58,970 bases of DNA, taken from Paenibacillus woosongensis. GTDB taxonomy: Bacteria > Bacillota > Bacilli > Paenibacillales > Paenibacillaceae. Positions 8,169 to 17,273 of the stretch are shown in pieces. The position numbers and the translations under genes were made by a program. The notes beneath the pieces were generated by a model. That model was not told where the DNA came from. It saw nothing but the letters and a program-made list of their open reading frames with translations, and ran no database searches. Each line of letters starts with the position of its first letter. Positions within the stretch are counted from its first letter, which is position 1. The DNA lies in contig NZ_WNZW01000020.1 of assembly GCF_009725165.1 (NCBI RefSeq), positions 1-58,970 of the forward strand, read 5' to 3'.

Positions 8169-8822
8169 ATGATTTATACCGCTCTTGGCGACTCGATTAC
8201 ATTCGGGGAGAATGCTTCCTCTTTCACTAAAGCTTATCCGCAATTAGCCGTGTCCATGGCCAATGCATCTGGCTCCGGGAGGGTGGCCGGATATGTGCTG
8301 GCTCAGCCCGGCTGGAGCACCTATGATTTGCTGGATGCAGCGGTATGGCAGGGTTCTTCCATGATCAGCCATTCTGCCGTCGTCTCGGTCTGGATCGGTG
8401 GCGTGGATTTGGCAAATGCAGCTCTGTCTGCGCTTACCAGCAAGCAAACTCTAGATCCAAAACCATTTGTAGCTCGTTATAAACAAAATTTGCACGCGAT
8501 TCTGACTCAGATTAAAAATACCAGCCATGCTCGAATTCTCTGCTGTACGCAATATAATCCTTTTCCGAGCAGCCCGCTGGCCGCCAAAGCGATCAGCGGC
8601 TTGAATCAAACGACGAAAGAAGTCGCGCGAAGCTACAATGCGAAAGTCGTCCCCACCCATCTTTGGTTCGAAGGCAAGCAAAGCCGACTGATCTACGGCT
8701 ACCGCAAAGGGAAAATTGAGGATGCCTTGGGCGGCTTCCTGCCCATTCATCCCAATGACCGGGGCCATCATGTGATCGCAAAGGGCTTGACGCCTTATCT
8801 CGGGGCGGGGAAGTACGCCTGA
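8169..8822 (+). CDS. SGNH/GDSL-family hydrolase
   Basis: A 217-residue esterase/lipase-like enzyme. Block I is ALGDSITFG with the nucleophilic Ser; block III appears as WIGGVDLANA (a GxND-like block with Asp after Val); block V is HPNDRGHHVIA carrying the catalytic Asp/His region. There is no signal peptide, so it acts in the cytoplasm. It stands alone, with a terminator at 8921-8949. The substrate cannot be inferred. Confidence 0.85.
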   Translation: MIYTALGDSITFGENASSFTKAYPQLAVSMANASGSGRVAGYVLAQPGWSTYDLLDAAVWQGSSMISHSAVVSVWIGGVDLANAALSALTSKQTLDPKPFVARYKQNLHAILTQIKNTSHARILCCTQYNPFPSSPLAAKAISGLNQTTKEVARSYNAKVVPTHLWFEGKQSRLIYGYRKGKIEDALGGFLPIHPNDRGHHVIAKGLTPYLGAGKYA

Positions 8823-8920
8823 AACGGTATGTGACTTTTCATGTACGACAGGCTTCAGGGTTCGAAAGTCTAATATCCTGATGCTGCTGGTTGACGAATA
8901 ACGATAACAACGATATTGCT

Positions 8921-8949
8921 AAACGCCGTTTTCTCACGGCGTTTTTTTC
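8921..8949 (+). terminator. Rho-independent terminator after the SGNH hydrolase
   Basis: Stem AAACGCCGT paired with ACGGCGTTT around a short loop, followed by a run of T. It lies about 100 bp after the SGNH gene stop. Confidence 0.85.
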
Positions 8950-9032
8950 ATATGTTAGCGACTGTTCCCGATACTATTACCTAGTAAATAATGCGAAGTA
9001 ATAGGTTTTTTTCTCAACCTGGATAGTCGCCC

Positions 9033-9086
9033 TTGCAAAATGAACCGCGTGTCATTATTATAAAAATAAATGACACACGGTTCATT
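9033..9086 (+). promoter_or_regulatory. Promoter with overlapping TetR operator
   Basis: A -35 TTGCAA (9033-9038), a 17-base spacer and a -10 TATTAT (9056-9061). An inverted repeat covers the spacer and the start site: AATGAACCGcGTGTCATT at 9039-9056 and its near-perfect complement ending at 9086. Binding of the TetR protein made just downstream would block the promoter, giving autoregulation of the regulator and pump. Confidence 0.8.
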
Positions 9087-9106
9087 TTACAGAGAGGAGC
9101 ATGATG

Positions 9107-9721
9107 ATGTCACCTAAAATTTCAGACAGCCAAAGAGAAAAGCGCAAGCAGCAAATTCTCGATGCTGCCAAGCGAGTGTTCTCGGAGAAAGGATACGGGG
9201 CAGCGACACTGAAGGACATTATCGAAGAAACCGGCATGAGCCGGGGCTGGATTTATTTATATTTCCAGACGAAAGAGGAGATATTCGAGGCCCTGCTCGA
9301 CCATCAGGACGCAGAGCACGAACAGTACATTGAGGAATTGCTCGAAACTTCGGCTAGCATTTGGGACGTCATCACAACCTTATATTCGCAGCAGCAGGAC
9401 GAACTGCTCAAGCCGCCCCGCGGAGGGATGCTGCCGGCCTTTTACGAATATTTCCTGATTGGCTGGCGGGATTCGGAACGCAGCGAGCTGCTGCTGCAGC
9501 GTTACGAGGAAGGGATTGTACGGTTCGCGGCGCTGCTGCAAAAAGGGGTAGATCAAGGCGAATTTTCCCCCGCCATGAGCGTATCTGACATTTCGAAGCT
9601 TGCCGCCTCTTTCCAGGAAGGCATTCTGACGCATACGATCACCGTCGGGCCGGAGACGGCCAATACGCAAATGCAGCAAGAGGCGCTGATTCAATACCTG
9701 CACCGCTTGCTGCATTCCTGA
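9107..9721 (+). CDS. TetR-family transcriptional repressor
   Basis: About 204 residues. The N-terminal helix-turn-helix is clear (QILDAAKRVFSEKGYGAATL ... TGMSRGWIYLYFQTKEEIFEALL). The C-terminal ligand domain resembles the YerO/TetR_C type in Bacillales pump repressors. Three in-frame ATGs occur at 9101, 9104 and 9107; the last is chosen because GAGAGGAG ends seven bases before it. It is followed after 31 bases by the pump gene. The inverted repeat at 9039-9086 is its likely operator. Confidence 0.88.
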   Translation: MSPKISDSQREKRKQQILDAAKRVFSEKGYGAATLKDIIEETGMSRGWIYLYFQTKEEIFEALLDHQDAEHEQYIEELLETSASIWDVITTLYSQQQDELLKPPRGGMLPAFYEYFLIGWRDSERSELLLQRYEEGIVRFAALLQKGVDQGEFSPAMSVSDISKLAASFQEGILTHTITVGPETANTQMQQEALIQYLHRLLHS

Positions 9722-9752
9722 GCTTGACGCAGACCATATTAGGAGGATTGAT

Positions 9753-11043
9753 GTGATGATCTCACTCTTTCGGAATAGAACATTCACCAAGCTATTCCTT
9801 GCCGCATTCGCCTCGCAGCTTGGCACCGTCGTGGGCAACATGGCCTTTGCCTACTATTTGGTAGATCTGTACAGTGAACGGCCCAGCTTTGGCAACCACG
9901 GCGGAGCTCATGTATTCTCTGCCGACCCTTGCAGTATTCTGGATCGTCGGTGTCATTGCCGATCGGCTCGACCGCAAATTCATCGCTGCTTACAGCGACT
10001 GGATTCGAGCTGGACTCACACTGCTGCTGCTTCTATTTGTCTATTACGATGTATTGTTCGCGTGCTTCTTGATTCTATTTCTGCGCAGTGCGATATCCAA
10101 GTTCTTCGGACCGGCAGAAATGGGCCTGCTGCAAGGCAGTATCCCTCAAGATCAATATGTGCAGGCCTCTGGCCTGAATCAGATGATGATGGGTATGTTC
10201 ATGCTCTTCGGCATGAGTCTCGGCGCGGCGGCTTATCATTTCATCGGAATTGAAGGAGCAATCATGATTGACTGTGCAAGCTTCCTATTGTCCGGTCTGC
10301 TGATTGCCAAAGGCGATTTTCCTGAACATGCCCGCATGCCCAACGGCCGAAACCGTATCAGAGACATCCGCATCCCGCTGCTTCTCAAGGACTTTTGGCT
10401 GGGACTCCGTTATATTATGGGCAACCGGCTGCTTCTGGTTCTCATTTCCGGTTTTCTATTCTTTGGCATCGTGAACGGCGTGTTTGCCGTCCTGCCGATC
10501 TTCTCCATGAAATACAAGCTAAGTCCTGACAATTACGTGGTCCACTCTTCCATGATTACGATATTCCTCGGTGTGGGCTTCCTCCTTGGCAGTGTCATCG
10601 GCCCCAAGCTAATTCGCCGTTATACAAGAACCCCGATCCTCATTGCCGGGTTGTTCATCTCCAGCGTTCTTATTGGGGGCCTGGGTTTCACCGACCGGAT
10701 CGAGGTCTATCTTCTGCTTGTGTTTATTGAAGGGATTGCCATCGCCCCCATCAACATTGCTCTCGGCAGCTGGATGCCGGAGCTCGTTCCCCCGCAAAAT
10801 ATGGGCAGGGTAAACGCCCTGATCGAACCTGTCATGATGCTCGGTCATTCATTAGCGTTAGGGTTTGTAGCCCTAGCCTTCCCGGCCTGGGTCTCCATTA
10901 CCTGGCTGCACTATCTTCTAGGCATTTGTACGCTCGGCGTAAGCGCCTATTATCTGCTTGCTCTGCCTTCCCTGGTGCGCAAGCGTTCCAGGCAGGCGCA
11001 CGAGCAGGAGCAGAAGCCAAATCCAACAGCATCTCACAGCTGA
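9753..11043 (+). pseudogene. MFS exporter interrupted by a one-base frameshift
   Basis: Two overlapping frames together make one MFS protein of about 430 residues. The first frame gives FRNRTFTKLFLAAFASQLGT ... YYLVDLYSERP; the second resumes with ALATTAELMYSLPTLAVFWI, carrying the expected loop DRLDRKFI. One surplus base near 9885 explains the break. AGGAGG lies six bases before the GTG at 9753. The neighbouring TetR repressor suggests drug or metabolite export. Either the gene is recently inactivated or this is a sequencing error; the intact flanking frames argue that any mutation is young. The downstream frame alone could start at 9874 but would lack TM1. Confidence 0.8.
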
Positions 11044-11071
11044 CACGGTCGATCCAGCCGCGTCCATCGCG

Positions 11072-12892
11072 TTATTTTTTCAAGTGATAAGGCACGGTTG
11101 TGATGATGACATCCTTGCGGTAGAGCAGGTAGGTGCGGATCATTAAGCTGGTCTGGTTATGCAGGAAGTTGTGCCATCCCTTCTTCGGAATGAACTGGGG
11201 AATGATGACCGTCACCTGGTAATCGTTCTCGCTCGCTTTCCGGTGTACCGTGTCGATGAATTTGCCCAGCGGCGTAATGATGCTTCGATATGGGGAGTAC
11301 AGCGTGACCAGCCTGATGTCCGGCCGCCAACGATTCCATTTCTCCTCAAAACGGGCGATATCCTCTCTCTCGAACGGAATATACACAGCTATGATCTGGT
11401 CCGGCGATAAAGATTTTGCGTAATTCAGGGAATGGTCAACGACGTGCGTAATTCCCGATACTGGCAAAATAATGACGTTCCCCGTAATCGGCACCGCCGG
11501 CTCGCAGGTTGTCAGCCGCAGCTGATCGCCCACCGCTTCATAATGCTTCTTGATCCGATAAAACAGCCAAACGATTAATGGCAGGAAGATCAGCACCGGC
11601 CAGACTCGTGTAAATTTTGTCAAAAAGAATACAAGTGAAACCGTTAAGGAGATCAGAGCGCCGATGGAGTTAATGATCAGCTTAGGGACCCAGCCCGCCG
11701 GTCTCTCACGGATCCATTTCATCATGATCCCTGTCTGCGATAGCGTGAACGGAATGAACACGCCGACCGCATACAGCGGGATAAGCTGCTCCGTCTGTCC
11801 CTGGAAGGCAATGATTAAGAGGATAGATAGCAGTCCCAGACTGATAATGCCATTGGAATAACCCAACCTGTCGCCCCGTACCGTGAACATTCTTGGAATA
11901 AACCGGTCGTTAGCAAGGTTCACGGCCAGCAGCGGAAAAGCCGAATACCCCGTATTGGCTGCCAGGATCAAGATCAAAGCCGTCGTGCCTTGGATAAAAT
12001 AGTACACTACATTTCTGCCGAACGTATGCTCGGCAATTTGCGAGACAACCGTCTTCTCCGGATGAGGCGTAATCCCGTAATAATAAGCCAGAAATACGAT
12101 ACCTGAGAACAGAACGGCGAGCAGGGCTCCCATCGCCAGCAGCGTTTTGGCTGCATTGTCCGGCGCGGGCTCCTTAAAATTCGGGATAGCGTTGGAAATC
12201 GCCTCTACCCCGGTCAGAGCTGAGCTTCCCGAGGCAAAGGCCCGCAGGATCAAGAACAAGGTCATGCCCGCCACGGGTGTGCCGATCGGCGCATGCAGCT
12301 CCGGTGAGACATGGCCCATCGCAATATTGTAAAGCCCTACGGCCATCAGTATGAATAAAGCCACAACGAATAAATAGACAGGATAAGCCAGAATCGTAGC
12401 CGACTCAGTAACTCCCCGCAAATTCAGCAAGGTGAGGAGAATGACAAAGACAACTGCGATGATGACCTTATGCTCGTGCAGGCTTGGCAAAGCCGATGTG
12501 ATCGCATCCGTACCCGCGGACACGCTGACGGCAACGGTCAGAATATAATCGACCAGCAGGGAGCCGCCGGCAATCAAGCCGGGGAAGATCCCCAGATTCT
12601 GCTTGGAAACGACGTAGGCCCCCCCGCCGTGCGGGTATGCAAAAATAATTTGCCGATAGGATAAAATAAGAGCAGTCAATAATACCAATACGCCGACCCC
12701 GATCGGGATCGAATACCAGAAGGCCGCTGTACTAACGGTAACCAGCACGAGCAATATTTGCTCCGGTCCGTAGGCTACCGACGATAAAGCATCGGATGAA
12801 AGAATGGCCAGCGCCTTCTTCTTATTCAGCTTTTGTTCCCCTAATTCCGTCGATTTCAACGGCCGCCCAATCAACAGTCTTTTGATTGACAT
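11072..12892 (-). CDS. kimA: KimA-type high-affinity potassium transporter (YdaO family)
   Basis: A 606-residue APC-superfamily protein with about twelve membrane segments and a cytoplasmic C-terminal domain of about 150 residues. The N-terminus (LNKKKALAILSSDALSSVAYGPEQ) and the HGGGAYVVSKQNLG loop match B. subtilis KimA/YdaO, a proton-coupled K+ importer inhibited by c-di-AMP. The ATG at 12892 is preferred, eight bases after GGTGG; the GTG at 12907 lies within that purine-rich stretch. A ydaO-type riboswitch and terminator sit upstream, as in B. subtilis, which supports the function. Confidence 0.92.
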   Translation of the reverse strand: MSIKRLLIGRPLKSTELGEQKLNKKKALAILSSDALSSVAYGPEQILLVLVTVSTAAFWYSIPIGVGVLVLLTALILSYRQIIFAYPHGGGAYVVSKQNLGIFPGLIAGGSLLVDYILTVAVSVSAGTDAITSALPSLHEHKVIIAVVFVILLTLLNLRGVTESATILAYPVYLFVVALFILMAVGLYNIAMGHVSPELHAPIGTPVAGMTLFLILRAFASGSSALTGVEAISNAIPNFKEPAPDNAAKTLLAMGALLAVLFSGIVFLAYYYGITPHPEKTVVSQIAEHTFGRNVVYYFIQGTTALILILAANTGYSAFPLLAVNLANDRFIPRMFTVRGDRLGYSNGIISLGLLSILLIIAFQGQTEQLIPLYAVGVFIPFTLSQTGIMMKWIRERPAGWVPKLIINSIGALISLTVSLVFFLTKFTRVWPVLIFLPLIVWLFYRIKKHYEAVGDQLRLTTCEPAVPITGNVIILPVSGITHVVDHSLNYAKSLSPDQIIAVYIPFEREDIARFEEKWNRWRPDIRLVTLYSPYRSIITPLGKFIDTVHRKASENDYQVTVIIPQFIPKKGWHNFLHNQTSLMIRTYLLYRKDVIITTVPYHLKK

Positions 12893-12996
12893 CCTTATTT
12901 CCACCACCAGTTTGAGATATGGGACATTTTGTATCGTACCCTCTTGGTTTAGCCATTATCCGTTCAAACCAGCAATGCTATCCCATGCATTCGCAC

Positions 12997-13033
12997 GAAA
13001 AAAGCCGCAGGAAAGATGGCCTTTCCCGCGGCT
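12997..13033 (-). terminator. Terminator of the c-di-AMP riboswitch
   Basis: A 13-bp stem (AGCCGCAGGAAAG with CTTTCCCGCGGCT, one wobble) and a run of U on the minus strand. It lies between the aptamer and kimA and should end the transcript early when c-di-AMP is bound. Confidence 0.9.
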
Positions 13034-13049
13034 GCTCAAAAAAACCTGA

Positions 13050-13238
13050 GGCACGCGACAAATTCCTCTTTCGTAACGCTTACGAGGTTAGCTGACGGAT
13101 TCGGGCCTGAAAGTAGCCCTACACTTGACGTTTACCTGATCCAGATCAAGCGATTCACCCCTGGGACATACGCGCACATGCGCATCCCTCTGGTTCCCCC
13201 GTTTCTGACTGCAGAATTCAGCGATAAAGGATTATTCA
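13050..13238 (-). ncRNA. ydaO-yuaA (c-di-AMP) riboswitch
   Basis: Read on the minus strand, the leader of kimA carries the conserved blocks of the ydaO aptamer: ATCGCTGAATTCTG, GAAACGGGGGAACCA, GGGTGAAT, GGCCCGAATCCGTCAGC and TAACCTCGTAAGCG, in order. The known RNA senses c-di-AMP and switches off potassium or osmolyte import genes. Position (about 160 bp before kimA), orientation and the terminator that follows fit an OFF switch. Ends are approximate. Confidence 0.95.
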
Positions 13239-13582
13239 ATGTATAAACCAGTTCGTCATGAATGAAATCTTACTCCCAAAAAAAGTATCTGTAAACAAAT
13301 AAGGAATCCAGATTTAGCGCAAAAATAACCCTTCCTGCCTCAAAAGTGCGCTTACATTTCCCACGCTCTTGGAGTGGCTCGTTTTTTTGAATATAACCTC
13401 GTCGGTTTGACTACGTGGCAGAACTAGGAGTAAGGAAGCAGCAGCACGGGTCTAAAGTATATGGCTAGGATGGTGAAACGGCTTCATAAATGGGCCTATC
13501 AACCGTAGGATAAAATGCAAAAACGTATTAATATGGGATGGGTTTGGAAATACGTGGAACGTGGAGAAGGAGAGACAAATTC
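13239..13582. other. Intergenic stretch, no gene seen
   Basis: Holds the likely promoter region of the kimA leader (minus strand) and of the lipoprotein gene (plus strand). A weak CCAC...GTGG hairpin followed by T's occurs near 13360-13387. Nothing else could be supported. Confidence 0.4.
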
Positions 13583-14056
13583 ATGAAGATCAGCAGATTG
13601 ATGTATTTACTGTTATCCATGCTTGTATTGATGGGGGTAACCGCCTGCCAATCCTCCAAAAGCGAGCCGGCACATCAACCGCCGGATACAGAAGCCGTAC
13701 AGAACATGACTGCCGGAGCCCAAGACCATGATGAGCAAAGACCTGAATATTTGCCGGCGGATTTCCCCCTTCCAGACGATGCCAAGATCAGCACTTCCCA
13801 CTCTGAAATAAAAGACGGCAAAAAATCGATGCTGCTGATTTTCTCAACCGAGGAAGACATGGCGGTGATCACCAAGCTATACAAGGATTATTTCAAAACG
13901 CAAAACTTGGATGATAGCGGTCAAAACATTGACGATAAGAACATTATCATTCAAGGCGATAATCCCGAAAAGAACGAGAGCTGGTCCATGATTGGCGGAC
14001 GATTGTCTTCGAACGAAGGGGTCATTGAGTTAAACGTGACATGGACGGAACTGTAA
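13583..14056 (+). CDS. Small lipoprotein of unknown function
   Basis: A 157-residue protein with a lipoprotein signal: MKISRLMYLLLSMLVLMG then lipobox VTAC. After a Ser/Gln-rich linker comes a domain with LPADFPLPDDAKI and a KSMLLIFSTEED stretch, suggesting a compact alpha/beta fold. The ATG at 13583 is chosen because GAAGGAGAG lies eight bases upstream and the signal starts there; an in-frame upstream start at 13538 would bury the signal. It is anchored on the outer face of the membrane. I do not recognise the family. It converges on the ydj operon. Confidence 0.75.
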   Translation: MKISRLMYLLLSMLVLMGVTACQSSKSEPAHQPPDTEAVQNMTAGAQDHDEQRPEYLPADFPLPDDAKISTSHSEIKDGKKSMLLIFSTEEDMAVITKLYKDYFKTQNLDDSGQNIDDKNIIIQGDNPEKNESWSMIGGRLSSNEGVIELNVTWTEL

Positions 14057-14301
14057 GAATAGTAATACGAAATGGAATTTATGTATCTAATTATGCTCTT
14101 AATGCATGCTTCAGGGGATTTGATGGATTTGATGGATCTAAAATCAAGAATCCAGCCGTGATTAGCCAATTCTCTTATTCTAATGACATGAAATCCATCT
14201 AAATCTATTCTTCCTTCTATGCCGCAGAGATTAACTGCTATACATCCATTTACTCTAAGTTGAGCAATCCAACAGAAGCTGGCTACAAGTCCGCATAGTT
14301 A

Positions 14302-14357
14302 AAAAAAGAATTAAACGCATGAGCCATTATAACTGGTCCATCGTTTAATTCTTTTTT
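14302..14357. terminator. Bidirectional terminator between convergent genes
   Basis: A 16-bp perfect stem (AAAAAAGAATTAAACG with CGTTTAATTCTTTTTT) separated by about 24 bases that can pair further. It lies between the lipoprotein gene and the end of the pspA operon, with A/T runs on both sides, so it can serve both strands. Confidence 0.85.
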
Positions 14358-14369
14358 GCAATTAATGAT

Positions 14370-15401
14370 TCAGTTCAGCTTCTGGCCGCAATTCGGACAG
14401 AAGTTCGCCCCTTCATTCTTGGCGCCGCAGTTCGGACAGAAGTTAGGGCGTTTGCCGCCTTCGGAAGCAGGAGCCGCCGGGGGCTGCTGGCTGTGCTGCG
14501 GATTGTGCTGCTGGTGTTGCTTCTGGCCTGGATTCTGATTTTGATTTTGATGCATGTTCATGTTCATGTTCTTCATCATTTCGTTCGCCATAGTCATGCC
14601 CATCATCATGCCCGCCATGTCCGAGGCCATGCCGCCGCCCTGCACTTTGCCGGATGCGATGCCGTCCGTCATGCTGACCTGCTGGTACTTCTGCAGATTG
14701 CCGATCATTTCATGGGATGCCGTCTTCGTGATCATATCCTGGATTTCCTGCGGATAGTTGAAGCTCATCACCTGGAAGCCGGTAATCGTCATTCCGTTGC
14801 CCAGCATTTCCATATCCAGGTCTTCACGAATCCCTTTGGCAATTTCCGACGCATTGGCCTGCAGATTGAACATGTCCTTGCCTTCCCGGCTGATCCATTT
14901 CATGAGCAGCTGGTCCAATACAGAGGTGATGCGGATTTTGACATCCTCCACAAGATAGCTGCCTTTCATCCCGGCGATATTATCGATCAGCGACACGTAG
15001 TCGCTGACTTTAAAGTTAAACGTTCCGTTCGCGCGAATCGGCATGCCTCCCGGCAGCTGAGGCGTCGGAATCAGAATCGGATTCTGCGTTCCCCATCTAA
15101 CCGTAAATTCCTTCGTATTGACGAACAGAACCTCTACCCGCATACCGCTATTGAAGCCGAATTTGAAGCCTTTTAACGTGGATAAGAAAGGGATGATCTC
15201 TGATTCGATGTTGTATGAGCCCTCATCCTTGAAAATCCCCTCAACCTTGCCATTATTCACGAAAATCGCGTCCTGGCCGGCGCGGATGATCAGCTTACTG
15301 CCCTTCTTGATCTCCCGGTTGCTCCACTTCCAGAAGATCATATCGTCTCTAAACTCTTCCCATTCTACGACGTTGGCGAATTGATTTCTGAAGAATCCCA
15401 T
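14370..15401 (-). CDS. ydjI: SPFH-domain protein with zinc ribbon, YdjI-like
   Basis: 343 residues. Residues 1-240 form an SPFH (virion-core-like) domain with GSYNIESEIIPF and LPGGMPIRANGTFNFKVSDY. A Met-rich stretch (MASDMAGMMMGMTMANEM) and an Asn/Gln-rich linker follow. The tail is a zinc ribbon with two CPNCG motifs. In B. subtilis, YdjI with YdjG and YdjH recruits PspA to the membrane. The last gene of a four-gene operon; order pspA-ydjG-ydjH-ydjI is the same as in B. subtilis. Confidence 0.88.
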   Translation of the reverse strand: MGFFRNQFANVVEWEEFRDDMIFWKWSNREIKKGSKLIIRAGQDAIFVNNGKVEGIFKDEGSYNIESEIIPFLSTLKGFKFGFNSGMRVEVLFVNTKEFTVRWGTQNPILIPTPQLPGGMPIRANGTFNFKVSDYVSLIDNIAGMKGSYLVEDVKIRITSVLDQLLMKWISREGKDMFNLQANASEIAKGIREDLDMEMLGNGMTITGFQVMSFNYPQEIQDMITKTASHEMIGNLQKYQQVSMTDGIASGKVQGGGMASDMAGMMMGMTMANEMMKNMNMNMHQNQNQNPGQKQHQQHNPQHSQQPPAAPASEGGKRPNFCPNCGAKNEGANFCPNCGQKLN

Positions 15402-15422
15402 CTTGCTCTCCCGTCCCTTCGA

Positions 15423-16211
15423 TTAGAATTTCCCTCTGCTGCCGCTATGCGAATGGCCGCCGCCGGTAATGCCGCCGCCGCCCCCGCCGCCCGAGCTGCT
15501 GCTCGTGTTCCGCTCGATCTTCCGCTTCGTCGTCGTCGTGCGCAGGTATTGATCCTGACGATCTACGATCCCCGAAGTGCTGGCATCCTCATAGGTGCGC
15601 CGGTTGACCGTTACGCGGCCGCCAGAGCGGTAAGTCATAATGCCCACGACGATTCCTCCAACGACTAGGGCTGCAATCAACTGGAAGCCAAAGTTGAACA
15701 GCGGGTTGTCCGGGTCCACTCCCGGCTTGAAGCCCATGTATTTGTGGGCGGTTTTAATATATTTTTCAAAAGCCAGCTTGTAGTCACCATTGGTTAAATT
15801 CGGCGTAATTTTCTCGCGGATCCGATCAAGCCTGCCGTCATCCAGGAGCTCCTCTGCCTTGTAGAACCCGGCCAAATAGACGTCCCGGTTCCTCATATCC
15901 ATCGTCAGAATCACCGCGTTGCCATGGGGTTTATCGTAGCCTGGCGCCTGCTCATCATAAAAATCCTGCGTCATCAGCTTGACATCGACGTTGTCCGGAT
16001 TGTTAGAAGTAATAATGATCATATCCGTTTCCCGCTTGGCTCCGTACTCATTCGCCATCGCATTTAGCTCCATGTATTCCTCTTCGGTGAGCAGGTTTGC
16101 TTCGTCATAGATCAGCTTTTTCGTTTCCGCAGCTGCCGACGTTCCAAAGGGAATGACCAAATATGCCGCAAGACAAAGTAGTACCGTTAATATCGCAAAA
16201 TTCTTTCTCAC
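15423..16211 (-). CDS. ydjH: TPM-domain membrane protein, YdjH-like
   Basis: 262 residues. A signal-type N-terminal segment is followed by a TPM (repair/phosphatase-like) domain starting LIYDEANLLTEEEYMELNAM. One transmembrane helix (LIAALVVGGIVVGIMTY) and a basic cytoplasmic region lead to a Ser/Gly-rich C-terminus with GGGGGGG and HSHSGSRG. Its start overlaps the stop of ydjG by four bases. With YdjG it is thought to form a membrane platform for PspA. Confidence 0.85.
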   Translation of the reverse strand: MRKNFAILTVLLCLAAYLVIPFGTSAAAETKKLIYDEANLLTEEEYMELNAMANEYGAKRETDMIIITSNNPDNVDVKLMTQDFYDEQAPGYDKPHGNAVILTMDMRNRDVYLAGFYKAEELLDDGRLDRIREKITPNLTNGDYKLAFEKYIKTAHKYMGFKPGVDPDNPLFNFGFQLIAALVVGGIVVGIMTYRSGGRVTVNRRTYEDASTSGIVDRQDQYLRTTTTKRKIERNTSSSSGGGGGGGITGGGHSHSGSRGKF

Positions 16212-17239
16212 AGGAACCCTCCCCCCATCATCCAGGAAATCAGCTTCAGGGATAGCAGGGTTACGCCCGATACGCCCGCAAACCAGGCGGAGACCTTCGC
16301 TTTGCTGAGCGGCGGCTTGCCGACGACCTTCCCGGTCTGGCCGTTCATCGCGAACAAGTACTCCGACCGGTTGTAGTCATACTTCACCATCCAGACCGGA
16401 ATCAGGCAATAGTCGGCCCTCTTCGGTGTCGTATCAATCTGTTTATTGGTGAAGCTGACAGAAGTATACCCTGACACGGACGATGAAATGGAGGATTCAA
16501 TATAGCTGCGAATCTTCTCCTTGGCCCGCGGAAGCAGCTCCCGATCATCATAGCTGTATTTGTCCGCAGTATAACCGGCGAGGTAGGGGCTCTTGAAGCC
16601 CTTCAGCCGCTCGTACGGAAAAGGCTCCAGCTTATCCATCAGATCATCGCTCATTTTATGCGAAGCATCGATCGGCAAATTGACGTAATTCAGACGGAGC
16701 TTGCGGTATATCGCAAAATGCTGCGTTTCTGTATATTGATAGTCGCCCCGCGTATAAGTCCTTACTTTCGTAGCCTGGCCATGAACCTCCACGCGATTAT
16801 GCAGCTCATAGAGCCAGAAAGGAACATACACTCCGGTGATCCCCTTGACGCGATCCGCGGTCATAAATCCGTCGGGGGTAAGCAGGCCGTTCCTGCACCA
16901 TTTCCGAAAAGCAGCCATCGCCTCTTCCTTGCTGATCAGAAAAGGAAGCACCTTGGCCGGGGCGAGATTTCCAGTCAGCCGGTCGCCGAGAACGACGGCC
17001 GTACCGCAGAAGCTACACACCGTCGCGGTCATCTCAGCATCGGCCATCACCTCGGCCCCGCAGCTGTTGCAGTGATACCCTCTCCCCCGACTCTCGGAAA
17101 ATGACTGCTGCGTAAGCGGATCAGGAAGCTGTTCAATATTGTCCTGTCTCCCGCAGCCTTGACAGGTCAATGCTCCGGTTCTACCGTTAAAGACCATGCC
17201 GCTGCCGCAGTTGGGACATTTGTAGTCGATTACCGGCAT
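16208..17239 (-). CDS. ydjG: Zinc-ribbon membrane protein, YdjG-like
   Basis: 343 residues. Two zinc ribbons at the N-terminus (CPNCG...CQGCG near residues 8-31, CNSCG...CSFCG near 57-78) precede a folded domain, and a single hydrophobic segment near the C-terminus (VSAWFAGVSGVTLLSLKLI) anchors the protein. B. subtilis YdjG is a partner of PspA. Translational coupling to ydjH by ATGA overlap supports a complex. The exact role is not known. Confidence 0.87.
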   Translation of the reverse strand: MPVIDYKCPNCGSGMVFNGRTGALTCQGCGRQDNIEQLPDPLTQQSFSESRGRGYHCNSCGAEVMADAEMTATVCSFCGTAVVLGDRLTGNLAPAKVLPFLISKEEAMAAFRKWCRNGLLTPDGFMTADRVKGITGVYVPFWLYELHNRVEVHGQATKVRTYTRGDYQYTETQHFAIYRKLRLNYVNLPIDASHKMSDDLMDKLEPFPYERLKGFKSPYLAGYTADKYSYDDRELLPRAKEKIRSYIESSISSSVSGYTSVSFTNKQIDTTPKRADYCLIPVWMVKYDYNRSEYLFAMNGQTGKVVGKPPLSKAKVSAWFAGVSGVTLLSLKLISWMMGGGFL

Positions 17240-17273
17240 TTGCTCACCTCAGGTACCCAAAAAGTAGCTTGCA

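Noticed and set aside
13016..13246. Small open frame on the plus strand over the kimA leader
   Set aside because: It coincides with the riboswitch aptamer on the other strand and has no ribosome site.
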